Shown here: piece after piece, positions 41,675 to 51,159 of the stretch
Layout of the letters: the number at the start of each line of letters is the position of its first letter
How positions within the stretch are numbered: the first letter of the stretch is position 1
Assembly (NCBI GenBank): GCA_963727415.1
Contig: CAVSGF010000003.1
Coordinates: 682,001-746,000 of the forward strand
Direction: 5' to 3'
Source of the DNA: DASQPR01 sp963727415
GTDB taxonomy: Bacteria; Actinomycetota; Actinomycetes; Mycobacteriales; Micromonosporaceae
DNA length: 64,000 nt
Program-made: the position numbers and the translations under genes
The notes under the pieces: generated by a model
Told to the model about the DNA's origin: nothing
The model's database searches: none
The model's input: only the letters and a program-made list of their open reading frames with translations

Positions 41675-43661
41675 CGCTTCGGCTCGGCCGTACTCACCCG
41701 CGGCGACTTGGTCATCCGCTCACCCCGCGGCCCGCGCACCGGGCCGACCCGCAACCGGCTGTCCAGCCGGTTGAGGTCCTTGGTCGAGCTGGACTGCAGC
41801 TGCCACGGCACCGAAACGACCATCACGCCCGGCTCATAGAGCAGCCGGGTCTTCAGGCGTAGCGCACTCTGGTTGTGCAGGAAGTTCTCGAACCACTTAC
41901 CGACCACGTACTCCGGAATGAACACCGTCACCACGTCCCGCGGCGAGTCGGTACGCAGCGACTTGACATAGTCGATCAGCGGCCGGGTGATCTCCCGGTA
42001 AGGCGAGTCGATGACCGTCAACGGCAGCGAGATGTCCCGCGCCTCCCATTCCTCCTGGATCTTGCGGGTGTCCGCGTCGTCGACGTTGACGGTGACCGCG
42101 GTCGAGCGTGTCCGGCCGGGTGCCCTGGGCGTAGGCAAGGGCACGCAGGGTCGGCAGGTGGACCTTGCTGACCAGGACGATCGCGTGGTTGCGGGCCGGA
42201 AGCATCGGCCGCTCGTCGGCCGGCTCCAACTCGGTCGCCACATGGTCATAATGGCGCCGGATAGCGAGCATGAGCAGGTAGATCACCGCCATCGCGGCGA
42301 TCGAGATCCAGGCGCCGGCCAGGAACTTGGTGGCCACGCACCAGGATCAGCACAAATCCGGTCATGACCAGGCCGATGCCGTTGATGGTGCGGGACCGGA
42401 ACATGCGACGCCGCACCATCGGATCGCGCTCGGTGCGCAGCAGCCGGTTCCAGTGCCGCAGCATGCCGGTCTGGGACAGGGTGAACGACACGAACACGCC
42501 GACGATGTAGAGCTGGATCAGGTGCGTCGGCTGGGCCTTGAAGGCGATGATCAGGACCATCGCGAAGGTGGCCAGGAAGATGATGCCGTTGCTGAACGCC
42601 AGCCGGTCGCCGCGCGTGTGCAGCTGACGGGGCAGGTACCGGTCCTGGGCAAGGATCGAGCCGAGAACCGGGAAGCCGTTGAACGCGGTGTTGGCGGCGA
42701 GCACCAGGATCAGCGCGGTCACCGCGATGACCAGGTAGAACGCCGGCTGGAAGCTGCCGAAGACCACCTGCGCCAACTGCGGCAGTACGGGTTCGCTGTC
42801 CGCGCTCACGATCCGTACGTGGGTCAGGCGCGCGAGCACCACGATGCCACCGAGCATCGTGATCGCCAGGGTCCCGAGCATCAGCAGGGTGGTCGCAGCA
42901 TTCTTCGACTTCGGCTTCTGGAACGCGGGCACCCCGTTGGAGATCGCCTCCACACCGGTCAGCGCCGCACAGCCGGACGAGAACGTACGGATCATCAGGA
43001 ACCCGAACGCGAGCCCGGTGATCGACCTCGCGGTGATCGGAGTGTTCGCGGACTCGGCCGTCAGCGTGTTACCGAACAGGAAGATGCGGACGAAGCCCCA
43101 CAGCACCATGGTGAGGATCGCGAACATGAACGCGTACGTCGGGATGGCGAACGCCACGCCGGCCTCACGGATGCCACGCAGGTTCATCGCGGCCAGGATC
43201 GCCACCAGTGTGACCGCCACCCCGACCGGGTGCGCCTCGGCAAATCCCCAGGCCGATCCCAGGTTGGCCACCCCGGAGGACACCGAAACGGCGACCGTCA
43301 GCACATAGTCGACCATCAGCGCGCTCGCCACCACCAGGCCGTACCTCGGGCCCAGGTTGACGGTGGCGACCTCGTAGTCGCCGCCTCCGGAGGGGTAGGC
43401 GTACACGTTCTGGCGGTAGCTCGCCACTACCACGATCATCACCAGCGCGACCGCGATGGCGATCTTCCACGAGTACGCGAAGAACGCGGCTCCGCCCACC
43501 GACAGCGTCAGCAGGATCTCGTCCGGGGCATAGGCCACAGAGGAGAGTGCGTCCGAGGCGAACACCGGCAGCGCGATGCGCTTGGGCAACAGCGTGTGCT
43601 GCAGCTTGTCGGACCGGAACGGGCGCCCGACGAGCAGGCGCTTCACTAAAGAGGTCGGCAT
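41671..43661 (-). CDS. APC family permease next to TrkA genes, two frame changes
   Basis: About 660 residues from ATG 43661 (MPTSLVKRLLVGRPFRSDKL). Twelve membrane helices include LPVFASDALSSVAYAPDEIL, YPSGGGDYEVA and GVEAISNGVPAFQKPKSKNA, characteristic of the large actinobacterial APC proteins; a cytosolic C-terminal domain follows (VTVNVDDADTRKIQEEWEAR, FIPEYVVGKWFENFLHNQSA). The frame shifts near 42335 (in the last helices) and near 42110 (in the C-terminal domain), each by one base, with good sequence on both sides; sequence error is likely. Its place beside two TrkA genes suggests potassium or amino acid transport; the family also resembles KUP-like carriers. Confidence 0.85.
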
Positions 43662-43815
43662 AGCCACAAGCGCTAAGAGTACGTGTGCCGATCCGGCTAA
43701 CGGGGGTCCTCCCCCGCGCCGGTGATCGGGACATGGCACCCTTAGGCCCTGACAGCATTCGAACAGACCGGTCGCAGTGTTCTCCGGTCCGGGCCTCATT
43801 AAGGGGTACGCGCAG

Positions 43816-44481
43816 GTGCACGTCGTGATCATGGGTTGTGGTCGAGTCGGCTCTCGGCTGGCCCAGAGCCTCGAAAGTCGGGGCCACTCGGTGGCCGTGA
43901 TCGACTCCGATGCGGAGGCGTTCCGGCGTCTCGGACCCGACTTCGCCGGAAACACCATCACCGGCGTCGGCTTCGACCGGGAGGTCCTGCTCGCTGCCGG
44001 CATCGAGCGGGCGGACGGGTTCGCGGCCGTGTCCAGCGGCGACAACTCCAACATCATTTCGGCCCGGCTGGCCCGCGAGACGTACGGGGTCAAGCGCGTT
44101 GTCGCCCGCATCTACGATCCCAGACGCGCCGAGGTGTACGAGCGGCTTGGCATCCCGACGGTGGCCACGGTGCGGTGGACCGCCGACCGGATGATGCGTC
44201 ACCTGATTCCGGAATCGCGCCAGGAACTGTGGCGCGACCCCACCAGCATGATCTCGATGATCGAGGTGCCGGTGCACGCCGATTGGATCGGGCGTCAACT
44301 GGCCGCGCTGGAGGAGGCCACCGGTGGGCGGATCGCATACTTCATGCGATTCGGGATCGGCACCCTCCCGACGACCTCCACAGTGATCCAGGAGGGTGAC
44401 CAGATCTTCATGCTGGTTACCGACGACATCATCGAACCGGTCAGCAAGATCAGTGGCTCGCCGGCCGAAGGAGGGCACTGA
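43816..44481 (+). CDS. TrkA family potassium uptake regulatory subunit, first copy
   Basis: A 221-residue protein from GTG 43816, preceded by AAGGGG; an upstream GTG at 43777 is less likely. The NAD-binding RCK-N domain begins VVIMGCGRVGSRLAQSLES and continues VAVIDSDAEAFRRL; the RCK-C domain lies at about 140-210 (SMIEVPVHADWIGRQLAALE, VIQEGDQIFMLVTDD). Paired TrkA proteins, known as CeoB and CeoC in mycobacteria, gate potassium transport in response to NAD(H) or nucleotides. The next gene begins three bases after this stop. The divergent APC permease may be a partner. Confidence 0.9.
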   Translation: MHVVIMGCGRVGSRLAQSLESRGHSVAVIDSDAEAFRRLGPDFAGNTITGVGFDREVLLAAGIERADGFAAVSSGDNSNIISARLARETYGVKRVVARIYDPRRAEVYERLGIPTVATVRWTADRMMRHLIPESRQELWRDPTSMISMIEVPVHADWIGRQLAALEEATGGRIAYFMRFGIGTLPTTSTVIQEGDQIFMLVTDDIIEPVSKISGSPAEGGH

Positions 44482-44484
44482 GCC

Positions 44485-45207
44485 ATGCGGGTTGCAATCG
44501 CGGGTGCCGGGAACGTCGGCCGGTCCATCGCGGCCGAGTTGATCGAGAACGGGCACGAAGTGCTGCTCATCGAGCGGCAGCCGAAAGCCATCCGGCCGGA
44601 GCGGGTTCCGCAGGCCAAGTGGGTGCTGGCCGATGCGTGTGAGCTCGACAGCCTGCACACCGCCGGCCTGAACGACTGCGACGTGGCGGTTGCCGCCACC
44701 GGTGACGACAAGGTCAACCTCGTGGTCTCGCTGCTGGCCAAGACCGAGTTCGCGGTGGCCCGTACCGTGGCCCGGGTCAACCGCGCCGAGAACGAGTGGC
44801 TGTTCAACGACCAGTGGGGAGTCGACGTCGCGGTAAGCAAACCCCGTCTGATGGCCGCGCTGGTGGAAGAAGCGGTTACGGTCGGCGACCTGGTCCGCCT
44901 CATGACATTCCGGCAAAGCGAGGCGAATCTGGTGGAGATTACGCTGCCGGCGTCCGCACCGTTCGTCGGTCACCCGGTGCGGGACGTACCACTTCCGCAT
45001 GACAGTGCGCTGGTCGCCATCCTGCGTGGCAAGCGGGTGCTGGTGCCGAGCGGCGACGATCCCCTGGAGGCCGGTGACGAGCTGGTGTTCGTCGTCACCA
45101 CCGAGGTCGAGGATTCGGTCCGGGCGGTCATCCTGGGGCCCGACAGCGTGGAGAAGACCCGCGCCAAGCGCCTGAACAAGAAAGGTGCCGCCCCCACCCA
45201 GGCGTGA
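44485..45207 (+). CDS. TrkA family potassium uptake regulatory subunit, second copy
   Basis: A 240-residue RCK protein: MRVAIAGAGNVGRSIAAELI for NAD binding, the acidic end of the nucleotide fold (VLLIERQPKAIRPERVP), AVAATGDDKVNLVVSLLAKT, and RCK-C with VLVPSGDDPLEAGDELVFVV. The last 25 residues are basic (KTRAKRLNKKGA). Start ATG 44485, with GGAGG in the end of the previous gene. It forms an operon with the first TrkA gene and probably a hetero-oligomer with it. It converges on DUF3159 with only nine bases between them. Confidence 0.92.
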   Translation: MRVAIAGAGNVGRSIAAELIENGHEVLLIERQPKAIRPERVPQAKWVLADACELDSLHTAGLNDCDVAVAATGDDKVNLVVSLLAKTEFAVARTVARVNRAENEWLFNDQWGVDVAVSKPRLMAALVEEAVTVGDLVRLMTFRQSEANLVEITLPASAPFVGHPVRDVPLPHDSALVAILRGKRVLVPSGDDPLEAGDELVFVVTTEVEDSVRAVILGPDSVEKTRAKRLNKKGAAPTQA

Positions 45208-45216
45208 GCCCGCGCG

Positions 45217-45939
45217 TCAGCCGACGCTCGGGCTCGCGGCACGCGCCATCGCCCGCCGCACCGACCAGACCGTGTACGCGATCAGTAACGCGTACGGCGG
45301 GTAACCCAGGACCAGCTTGGCGATGCCCAGCGCGGTCGCCGGGTCGTTGGCCGCGGTGTTGTTGAACATCCAGGCCTGGATCAGCGTCTTGGCCAGGTAC
45401 ACCAGCGCCCACACGATGGTCAGCCGGTTGAACAGCCGAACCAGGTGCGGCTTGCCCTGCCAATCCCTGCGGCCGCCGTTGGCCAGCAACGACCACACCC
45501 AGCCGACCAGCGGCTGACGCAGCGGCACCGACGCCAGCATGGCAAGCCCGTAGGCCAGGCTGAACAGAATGCCGGGCAGGTAGAAGTCCTTCGCACTGCC
45601 GGTACGCCAGGCGATCAGCGCGCCGATGCCGATGCCGAACAGGCCGTTGACGGCGTGCCGAACGGTCTCCTTGCGCATCAGCCGGTACACCGCGATCGCC
45701 ACCGCCGAGGCTGCCGAGACGGCCAAGGCGACATTCAACGATACGTGCGGCAGCACGTTGACGATTACGAAGATCGCTACCGGGATGCCGGACTCGAACA
45801 CGCCACGAGGACCGCCGAGCTGCGCGGCCAACTGCTCGGAGAAGGGCGGTAGCTGCTCCGCGCCACCCTCGTCGGTGCCGGGAGGGACGTCCTCGGAGGC
45901 GTCCGTGGTCGGCAGGGGCCGTGGCTCGTAGGACGTCAT
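45217..45939 (-). CDS. DUF3159 membrane protein
   Basis: A 240-residue protein with a charged N-terminus of about 45 residues, then five or six helices. The motifs LGGPRGVFESGIPVAIFVIV, GLFGIGIGALIAWRTGSAKD, FYLPGILFSLAYGLAML and HLVRLFNRLTIVWALVYLAK define DUF3159, an actinobacterial family of unknown function. It is consistently linked with the OB-fold and DUF3710 genes that lie upstream here, suggesting one leftward transcript from dut. ATG 45939 is the start. Sixty-four bases separate it from the OB-fold gene. Confidence 0.9.
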   Translation of the reverse strand: MTSYEPRPLPTTDASEDVPPGTDEGGAEQLPPFSEQLAAQLGGPRGVFESGIPVAIFVIVNVLPHVSLNVALAVSAASAVAIAVYRLMRKETVRHAVNGLFGIGIGALIAWRTGSAKDFYLPGILFSLAYGLAMLASVPLRQPLVGWVWSLLANGGRRDWQGKPHLVRLFNRLTIVWALVYLAKTLIQAWMFNNTAANDPATALGIAKLVLGYPPYALLIAYTVWSVRRAMARAASPSVG

Positions 45940-46003
45940 CGCACCTCGCCTAACCGGGTGTCACGCAACCGGGCCGCGGTCAACGGGACCCTTGCTGGCT
46001 GGC

Positions 46004-46405
46004 TCAGCGTGGCTGCTCGAGTTCGTAATACGGGTTATAGATGACTCTACGGCCATCGCGAACCGCCATGCGCCCACGCGCGGTCAGTTGGCGCCCCGGC
46101 TCGATCCCGGCGATGTGCCGACGGCCGAGAAACACCAGCGTGACCAGTTCACTCCCGTCGAACAGATCGGCTTCCAGGGTCGGGAGGTTGGTCCGCGGCG
46201 TATAGACCACCGTCTTCAGCCGGCCGCTGATGCTGACCAGGTCGCCACGCTCGGTGTGGTGCAGCAGGACACAGCCGGACTCGGCGGCCCCTCGCTGCAG
46301 TTCTTCGGCGTCCAGTTCGGCCTCGGAAGCGGTCAGCCGCTTCTTGAGGCGACCCAGGATCGAGGTCGGCTGGTCGATGGTGGTGCGAGCCGCTCCGTCA
46401 GACAT
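46004..46405 (-). CDS. OB-fold nucleic-acid-binding domain protein
   Basis: A 133-residue protein. The OB-fold strands are SGCVLLHHTERGDLVSISGR, LKTVVYTPRTNLPTLEADLF, SELVTLVFLGRRHIAGIEPG and RQLTARGRMAVRDGRRVIYN, ending with the conserved NPYYEL. Small OB proteins of this kind follow DUF3710 in most actinobacteria; they are presumed to bind nucleic acid, though no partner is known. It starts five bases after the DUF3710 stop, so it is in the same operon. Confidence 0.9.
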   Translation of the reverse strand: MSDGAARTTIDQPTSILGRLKKRLTASEAELDAEELQRGAAESGCVLLHHTERGDLVSISGRLKTVVYTPRTNLPTLEADLFDGSELVTLVFLGRRHIAGIEPGRQLTARGRMAVRDGRRVIYNPYYELEQPR

Positions 46406-46410
46406 CTGCG

Positions 46411-47391
46411 CTACTCCGGACGCCTCGGCCGCGGCGACGGCCGCCGTCGCGGGGATGCGGATTGATTGCCTCCGGGCACGCGCCCGTTGGTTTCCTCGGT
46501 CCCGCTCGAAGTCGGCGTGATGGTGCCGTCGCCAACCGCGTCGCCGAACGTGCTCGACCCGGTCGCCACGCTGCCTCCGCCCGGCCGGTACCCATTCGGG
46601 CTCGTTCCATGCCGGCTCGATCCCGATTCTGGTGCGGAATCCGATGGCGGGTTGCCCTCCGCGGCCTGCGCCTCGGCGGCCTCGCGAGCCTGCTCCGCGA
46701 GTTCCTGCGGCAACCGCAGCGGCAGCGCGTCCTCGGCCGGCATCGCTTCCTTACCGCGATCGACTACCAGGCCCCTCAGGCAGTCCGCGAGCGGGCCCGC
46801 CGCGCTCGGGTCGCCGGCCGCCCGGCCCTGGTAGACGGCTCGCACCATCCATCTCGGCCCGTCGACGCCGATGAACCGGATGTGGGTCGGGCCCTGGTCG
46901 GACCGCACTTGAGCCCGCAGTTCCCGGCCGTAGTCGCCGTCGGTCTCCTCGACGGCCACGCCCTCCTCGGACAGTGACTTGCGAATCCGGCCCCGGACCT
47001 CATCCCAGATGCCCTCCGAGCGGGGCGCGGCGAACGCCGCCAGTTGCAGAACCGATTCGCCGTTGGTCAGCACCACCTGCTGGACAGCGCCCTCGGCGTT
47101 GGCCTGGACCCGGACCTCGACGCCGGCCACCGCGGGGATTTTGAGACTGCCGAGGTCGATCCGCTCTGCCTCCGGAGCTTCGGTGATGTCGTACGGGCCG
47201 AACTCCGGTTCGAACTCGATCATCTCGGCCGATTCATCGGTGTACTCGGCCTCGCGCCGCCCGGATCCGCCCGCGCTCCGGCCGGTGTCGCCGGCCCGGG
47301 ACGAGCCGGCGCGACGTGACCGGTTGCTGGAGCGACGTGGCTCCTCGGCCGCGTGGCGTCCGCCACTCCCGCTACTTCGCGAGAAGATCAC
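46411..47391 (-). CDS. DUF3710 protein
   Basis: A 326-residue protein from GTG 47391 (VIFSRSSGSGGRHAAEEPRR), preceded by AAGGCGGA. The folded core (about 55-230) contains GPYDITEAPEAERIDLGSLK, VEVRVQANAEGAVQQVVLT, LQLAAFAAPRSEGIWDEVR and RFIGVDGPRWMVRAVYQGRA, the DUF3710 pattern. Ends of the protein are disordered and rich in Ser, Gly, Pro and Arg. The family is conserved across actinobacteria beside dut but has no assigned role. No signal peptide is present. A 329-bp gap separates it from dut upstream. Confidence 0.88.
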   Translation of the reverse strand: MIFSRSSGSGGRHAAEEPRRSSNRSRRAGSSRAGDTGRSAGGSGRREAEYTDESAEMIEFEPEFGPYDITEAPEAERIDLGSLKIPAVAGVEVRVQANAEGAVQQVVLTNGESVLQLAAFAAPRSEGIWDEVRGRIRKSLSEEGVAVEETDGDYGRELRAQVRSDQGPTHIRFIGVDGPRWMVRAVYQGRAAGDPSAAGPLADCLRGLVVDRGKEAMPAEDALPLRLPQELAEQAREAAEAQAAEGNPPSDSAPESGSSRHGTSPNGYRPGGGSVATGSSTFGDAVGDGTITPTSSGTEETNGRVPGGNQSASPRRRPSPRPRRPE

Positions 47392-47720
47392 CGTTCCGCC
47401 TTTCGTGTGGTCAAGCCAGCCGAAAACGTAAGGGCCATTTGCTTGGCGGCCCACTGTAGCCCACCGGTACCGACCACGTCGCCGGGTCCAAGCTCACCTT
47501 GGCCTGGCTCCGCCTGCTCCCCGGCAGCCCTGATTCCCTGCCAACCTCGATATTCAGTACAACCGCAATGCGGGTGCCGCCGATTCCAGCGTGAGCCGCC
47601 ACCCGCGCGCGCCTGCCGGCGGGTGCCGGCTGCCGGCCGCCCGTCCAGCGATATTCCCCAGTCCAATCCGCACCGCCCCGACGGCGTGCCGTCCCGTGAT
47701 GACCCTGGTCGGCGCCCGGT
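47392..47720. other. Gap between dut and DUF3710, no gene seen
   Basis: Both flanking genes point left. Open frames here (for example 47388-47666 on the minus strand) lack ribosome sites, are rich in Arg/Gly/Trp and have no family pattern. I see no RNA gene or strong hairpin. It probably holds a promoter for DUF3710. Confidence 0.45.
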
Positions 47721-48182
47721 TCAGCCGGCCAGGCCGGGGTGACCGCCGGTCGACCCGTGACCGCCCGCGCCGCGCACCGTGTCGGACAGAACATCGACGC
47801 GATGAAAGTGTGCGCGCTCCACCCGTTGCACGACAAGCTGCGCAATTCGGTCGCCCCTGGCAATCTTCACGAGATTGTCATGATCATGGTTGATCAGGAT
47901 GACCATGATCTCGCCCCGGTACCCGGAATCGACGGTGCCGGGCGCGTTCAAGACCGTGACGCCGAGGCGCGCGGCCAGGCCCGACCGGGGGTGCACCAGC
48001 CCCACGTAGCCGTCCGGCAGTTCGATGGCGATCCCGGTGGGAACCTTCGCCCACGAGCCGGGAGGCAGGTCGACGTTCGCCGCCGCGTACAGATCGGCAC
48101 CGGCGTCACCCGGATGCGCGTACGCCGGCATCGGCAGGTCCGGGTCGAGTTGCTTGACTCCGATCGAGATCTCCGGGTCCAC
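47721..48182 (-). CDS. dut: Deoxyuridine 5'-triphosphate nucleotidohydrolase
   Basis: A 153-residue trimeric-type dUTPase from GTG 48182, with GAGGA upstream. All five family motifs are visible: HPGDAGADLYAA, HPRSGLAARLG, NAPGTVDSGYRGEIMVIL, RGDRIAQLVVQ, and the C-terminal P-loop-like RGAGGHGSTGGHPG. It hydrolyses dUTP to dUMP, keeping uracil out of DNA and feeding thymidylate synthesis. The longer frame to 48383 is Arg/Pro-rich and not family-like. It is divergent from DUF3093, as is usual in actinobacteria. Confidence 0.95.
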   Translation of the reverse strand: MDPEISIGVKQLDPDLPMPAYAHPGDAGADLYAAANVDLPPGSWAKVPTGIAIELPDGYVGLVHPRSGLAARLGVTVLNAPGTVDSGYRGEIMVILINHDHDNLVKIARGDRIAQLVVQRVERAHFHRVDVLSDTVRGAGGHGSTGGHPGLAG

Positions 48183-48357
48183 GTGGCTTCGTCCTCTCTG
48201 CGATCGCTCTCTATCGGGTCTCTGCGCGGGTCGCCCGATATGCCGGGTGCCCGGCGCTGCTCGCCGTGCCCGGCCGGCGGCCTGGCGGCCTGGCGCACGT
48301 GGTGACGGGCGGCCGGGGCCGTCGGAGACCGAGCCTGGGGCGGAATACTCTCGCAGG

Positions 48358-48857
48358 GTGGCACAACAGACAACGACCGGCACGCCGGCACCGGCGTATT
48401 ACGAGCGCCTCACCGTCCCATGGTGGTGGTGGCCGATCGCGCTCGGCGATCGCCGCGGTATTCGCGGCCGAGGTGTTCATGGGCGCGCCCGGCCAGTTGC
48501 TCTGGCTGCCGTACGCCATCGGCCTGCCTGCGACGGTCGCCGGCCTGGTGGCGTTGAGCCGGATCCGGATCTCGGTCGCCGACGGCGAGTTGCGCGTCGA
48601 CGACGCCCACATCCCGGTGACCTGCCTAACCGAGATCAACATCTTGGATCCGGAAGCGAAGCGCCAGCTCCTCGGCCCGGTAGCCGACCCGATGGCATTC
48701 GTGGTGCAGCGACCCTGGGTACGCAACGCGATCCGGGTCGTGGTCGATGATCCGGCGGACCCGACGCCGTACTGGATCATCAGCAGCCGGCGACGCGGCG
48801 GACCTGGCACGGGCCATCATCACCGAGCGCGAGGCGGCGTCGCGAGCCTCTTCCTGA
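48358..48857 (+). CDS. DUF3093 membrane protein, two frame changes
   Basis: About 166 residues from GTG 48358 (VAQQTTTGTPAPAYYERLTV). The family opening YYERLTVPWWWWPIALG leads into two helices (IAAVFAAEVFMGAP, QLLWLPYAIGLPATVAGLVA), then a soluble part with DGELRVDDAHIPVTCLTEIN and VRNAIRVVVDDPADPTPYWI, and ends ARAIITEREAASRASS. The frame shifts by one base near 48449 and again near 48795. Sequence on both sides matches the family, so error is likely. DUF3093 is of unknown function and lies beside dut in most actinobacteria. Confidence 0.82.
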
Positions 48858-48863
48858 GCTGTC

Positions 48864-49671
48864 TCACCCGTCGATGATGTGACCGGCCTCGATCACCTTG
48901 CGGTGCAGGGCGGCCAGGTCGTCCCGGATGTTCTTCGCCAGCGCCTGGGTCGCCCGGCGGTTCAGATAGCTGGCCACGGCCGCGCCGGTGAGCATCGGCC
49001 CGTAGCTGGTGAGGTTACGGCCGAACCGGCGCATCAGCCGATCGCGCAACTCCTTGCGGGCGGCGGTGCCGAGCACGGCGGCCATCCCGATTCCGGGGGC
49101 GAGAGGGTTGACTCCCCCGGCGCTGCGCCCACGACTGGACGAGCGCGACGGTCCGCTGCGTGGCGGTGCCCCCGACCGGCTGATCGTGCAACTCGTGCAG
49201 CTCGCCGATGAGTTTGATCTCCACCGCGACCACAGCGACCGTCTCGACGGCCAGCAGGACCGGCGCGGTGAGCAAGCTGGGGGTGGCCACCCACTCGACG
49301 GCCGCCACACCGCCACCGGCGGCACCCACCGCTGCCGTCGCGATCATGGCATTGCGTACCAGCCGATCGGCGATCTCGCGGTCACTGAGTCCGGAGAAGT
49401 GCATCCGCAGCGTCTCGGCATCGCGGACCGGCAGATGCGGAACGATGTCACTGACCGCGTTCGCGATCCAGGTCATCGCGGCCTTCGGCCTCATGGTGTC
49501 TGATATGCCACGGGCCCTCAGCTGGGCAGTAAGGCGTCCGAGCGCTCGCCTGCGCTCGGACCTGTCAAGATCGGAATCGGAGAGTACGGCGATGGAGTCA
49601 GCCACGTCCTCCGCTGACGCCTCGGCAACCGTGTGGGCTTCGTTGTCCTCGGGCACACCCGTGGTACTCAT
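48864..49671 (-). CDS. Conserved helical membrane-associated protein, one frame change
   Basis: About 269 residues from ATG 49671. N-terminal segments LTAQLRARGISDTMRPKAAM and PHLPVRDAETLRMHFSGLSD lead to Ala/Val-rich helices (NAMIATAAVGAAGGGVAAVE, ETVAVVAVEIKLIGELHELH), and after a one-base frame change near 49112, NPLAPGIGMAAVLGTAARKE, LRDRLMRRFGRNLTSYGPML and VIEAGHIIDG. I know the pattern from unnamed actinobacterial proteins beside dut/sigA, and it is somewhat like EcsC-type proteins, but I would not assign it. It converges with DUF3093, six bases apart. Confidence 0.7.
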
Positions 49672-49765
49672 GATCACCGCCGTTCCTCACCGATTTGCGC
49701 GTGCCGGCCGGCGCCGTGCCGGCTGATCAGCCGGCTCGACTGGTCGCCTCATCGACCCGCCGGGC

Positions 49766-50062
49766 TCAGGCGCACTCCTTGCATACCGGCTGGCCCTTCC
49801 GTTCAAACGCCAGCTGGCTGCGGTGGTGCACCAAGAAGCACTTCGAGCAACGGAACTCATCCTGCTGCATCGGGATGACCTTGACCGTCAGCTCTTCGTC
49901 CGTTAGATCGGCGCCGGGAAGCTCGAATCCCTCCGCGGCGTCGGTCTCGTCCACATCGACGGCGGCGGACTGCGCATCCGACCGCCGTGACTTCAGTTCC
50001 TCCAGGCTGTCCTCGCCGAGTTCAGCCTCATCACGACGCGGGGCGTCGTAGTCAGTGGCCAT
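49766..50062 (-). CDS. DUF4193 zinc-ribbon protein
   Basis: A 98-residue acidic protein from ATG 50062 (MATDYDAPRRDEAELGEDSL). Its C-terminal half is a zinc ribbon: FRCSKCFLVHHRSQLAFERK and PVCKECA, two CxxC pairs. This is DUF4193, a single-copy actinobacterial family found near sigA and dut; the acidic N-terminus and ribbon recall RNA-polymerase-binding proteins, but no role is proven. The extension to 50164 is not family-like. It is transcribed leftward, 94 bases upstream of the helical protein gene. Confidence 0.9.
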   Translation of the reverse strand: MATDYDAPRRDEAELGEDSLEELKSRRSDAQSAAVDVDETDAAEGFELPGADLTDEELTVKVIPMQQDEFRCSKCFLVHHRSQLAFERKGQPVCKECA

Positions 50063-50583
50063 CGGTGTCACACTCCCGTTTCGGTGTTGCGCGGTGTAAC
50101 GCAAAACAAGCCGATTTGTTTCCGTCCGGGCCGGCCGATTCACGCCGCCGCCGGGCAGTCCCAAACTTGTTTAGCGCGCTCCCCTATTCCTTCGCAGGCA
50201 CATTGCTGTGCTCGGACGCGGTGGCTGGTGTCGGACCCGGCCAAGAGTCCGCCCGCACGCACCGTTCCGGCCCCCCACAAACTCCGCGCAGCGGCAAGTC
50301 TGACGCTTCGCACAAGCATGATCGCAAAGCCCGGTCAACTTCACCACAACGCGCAAGCGCGGAACCTTACCGCGCCCTGCGGATGTGATGAAAGTCCAGC
50401 GGGGCGAAAGTTGTTCCCGATGTGACCCAGGCGACACAAAGGTAGGGGTACGCGGGCTATTTCGGTGTTCGGCGCGCCGGATTCCCGGGCGGTATCCGCC
50501 CAGCGGCGGACATCGGGGGTTACCCTCATCCCGCGACGATCGTCGCGACTTTGCCGCATCCGGCCTCTGGGGGAGTCGAGTAC
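50063..50583. other. Divergent gap between DUF4193 and the LytR_C gene
   Basis: This 521-bp region holds promoters for two divergent genes. TACCCT at 50521-50526 could be a -10 for the rightward gene, but I see no matching -35. Sequence around 50410-50460 is purine-rich. I looked for riboswitch-type folds and tRNA genes and saw none I could support. Confidence 0.4.
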
Positions 50584-51126
50584 ATGAACGCCGCGCGCAT
50601 CCGGGCGCTGTCGATCGTCGGGTTCCTGGTCATTGCCGCCGCGACTCTCGCCTTCGTCACGGTGCACAACGACACTCAGACCAAGGCCAACTACTCGAAC
50701 ACCTGCCCGGCCGGATCAATTCCGGTCACCACCAAGTTGCCCAACGAAGATCAGATCACTCTCAAGATCTACAACGGGACCAAGACTGCCGGGCTCGCCG
50801 AGTCGGTGGCCGAGCGGTTCCGGCACAGCGGCTTCAAGGTCAAGCCGGTCGGCAAGAAGGACAACAAGCCGGCCACCAACGCCGTCGCGGTGATCGAGTA
50901 CGGGCCAAATACGGTGGCCGCCGCCCAGGTGGTCCGGGCGTACTTCTTGATGACCGACACGTCGAGCGACTCCAACATGAAGTTCAACCTCAAGGACTCG
51001 TCGACCGTTGTCACGGTGATCTTGGGAAGCGGCTTCCGGCAGCTCGGCGCGCCGACCGAAGTCCACCAGGCGATCGCCGCTCTCGGGCAGCCGGCCCCGC
51101 CGCCCGGCACGTGCGCCGCCAACTGA
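50584..51126 (+). CDS. LytR C-terminal domain protein, membrane-anchored
   Basis: A 180-residue protein from ATG 50584, with GGGGGAG upstream. One N-terminal helix (LSIVGFLVIAAATLAFVTV) anchors it, and the outer part is a LytR_C domain: ITLKIYNGTKTAGLAESVAE, RFRHSGFKVKPVGKK, AVIEYGPNTVAAAQVVRAYF and VTVILGSGFRQLG. LytR_C domains occur with or without the LytR-CpsA-Psr catalytic domain and are linked to the cell wall; stand-alone forms like this may bind wall polymers. Two cysteines flank the domain and may pair. No operon partner follows; the next gene converges. Confidence 0.88.
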   Translation: MNAARIRALSIVGFLVIAAATLAFVTVHNDTQTKANYSNTCPAGSIPVTTKLPNEDQITLKIYNGTKTAGLAESVAERFRHSGFKVKPVGKKDNKPATNAVAVIEYGPNTVAAAQVVRAYFLMTDTSSDSNMKFNLKDSSTVVTVILGSGFRQLGAPTEVHQAIAALGQPAPPPGTCAAN

Positions 51127-51159
51127 CCCGGGCCGCACACGACGTTGCCGGGGCAGGCG

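Noticed and set aside
42327..43649. 440-codon open frame antisense to the APC permease
   Set aside because: Composition is Arg/Gln/Asp/His-rich as expected of antisense to a membrane protein; no domain or ribosome site.
50400..50470. Riboswitch in front of the LytR_C gene
   Set aside because: The region is purine-rich and upstream of a wall-related gene, but I could not match it to any known consensus or draw a stable fold.
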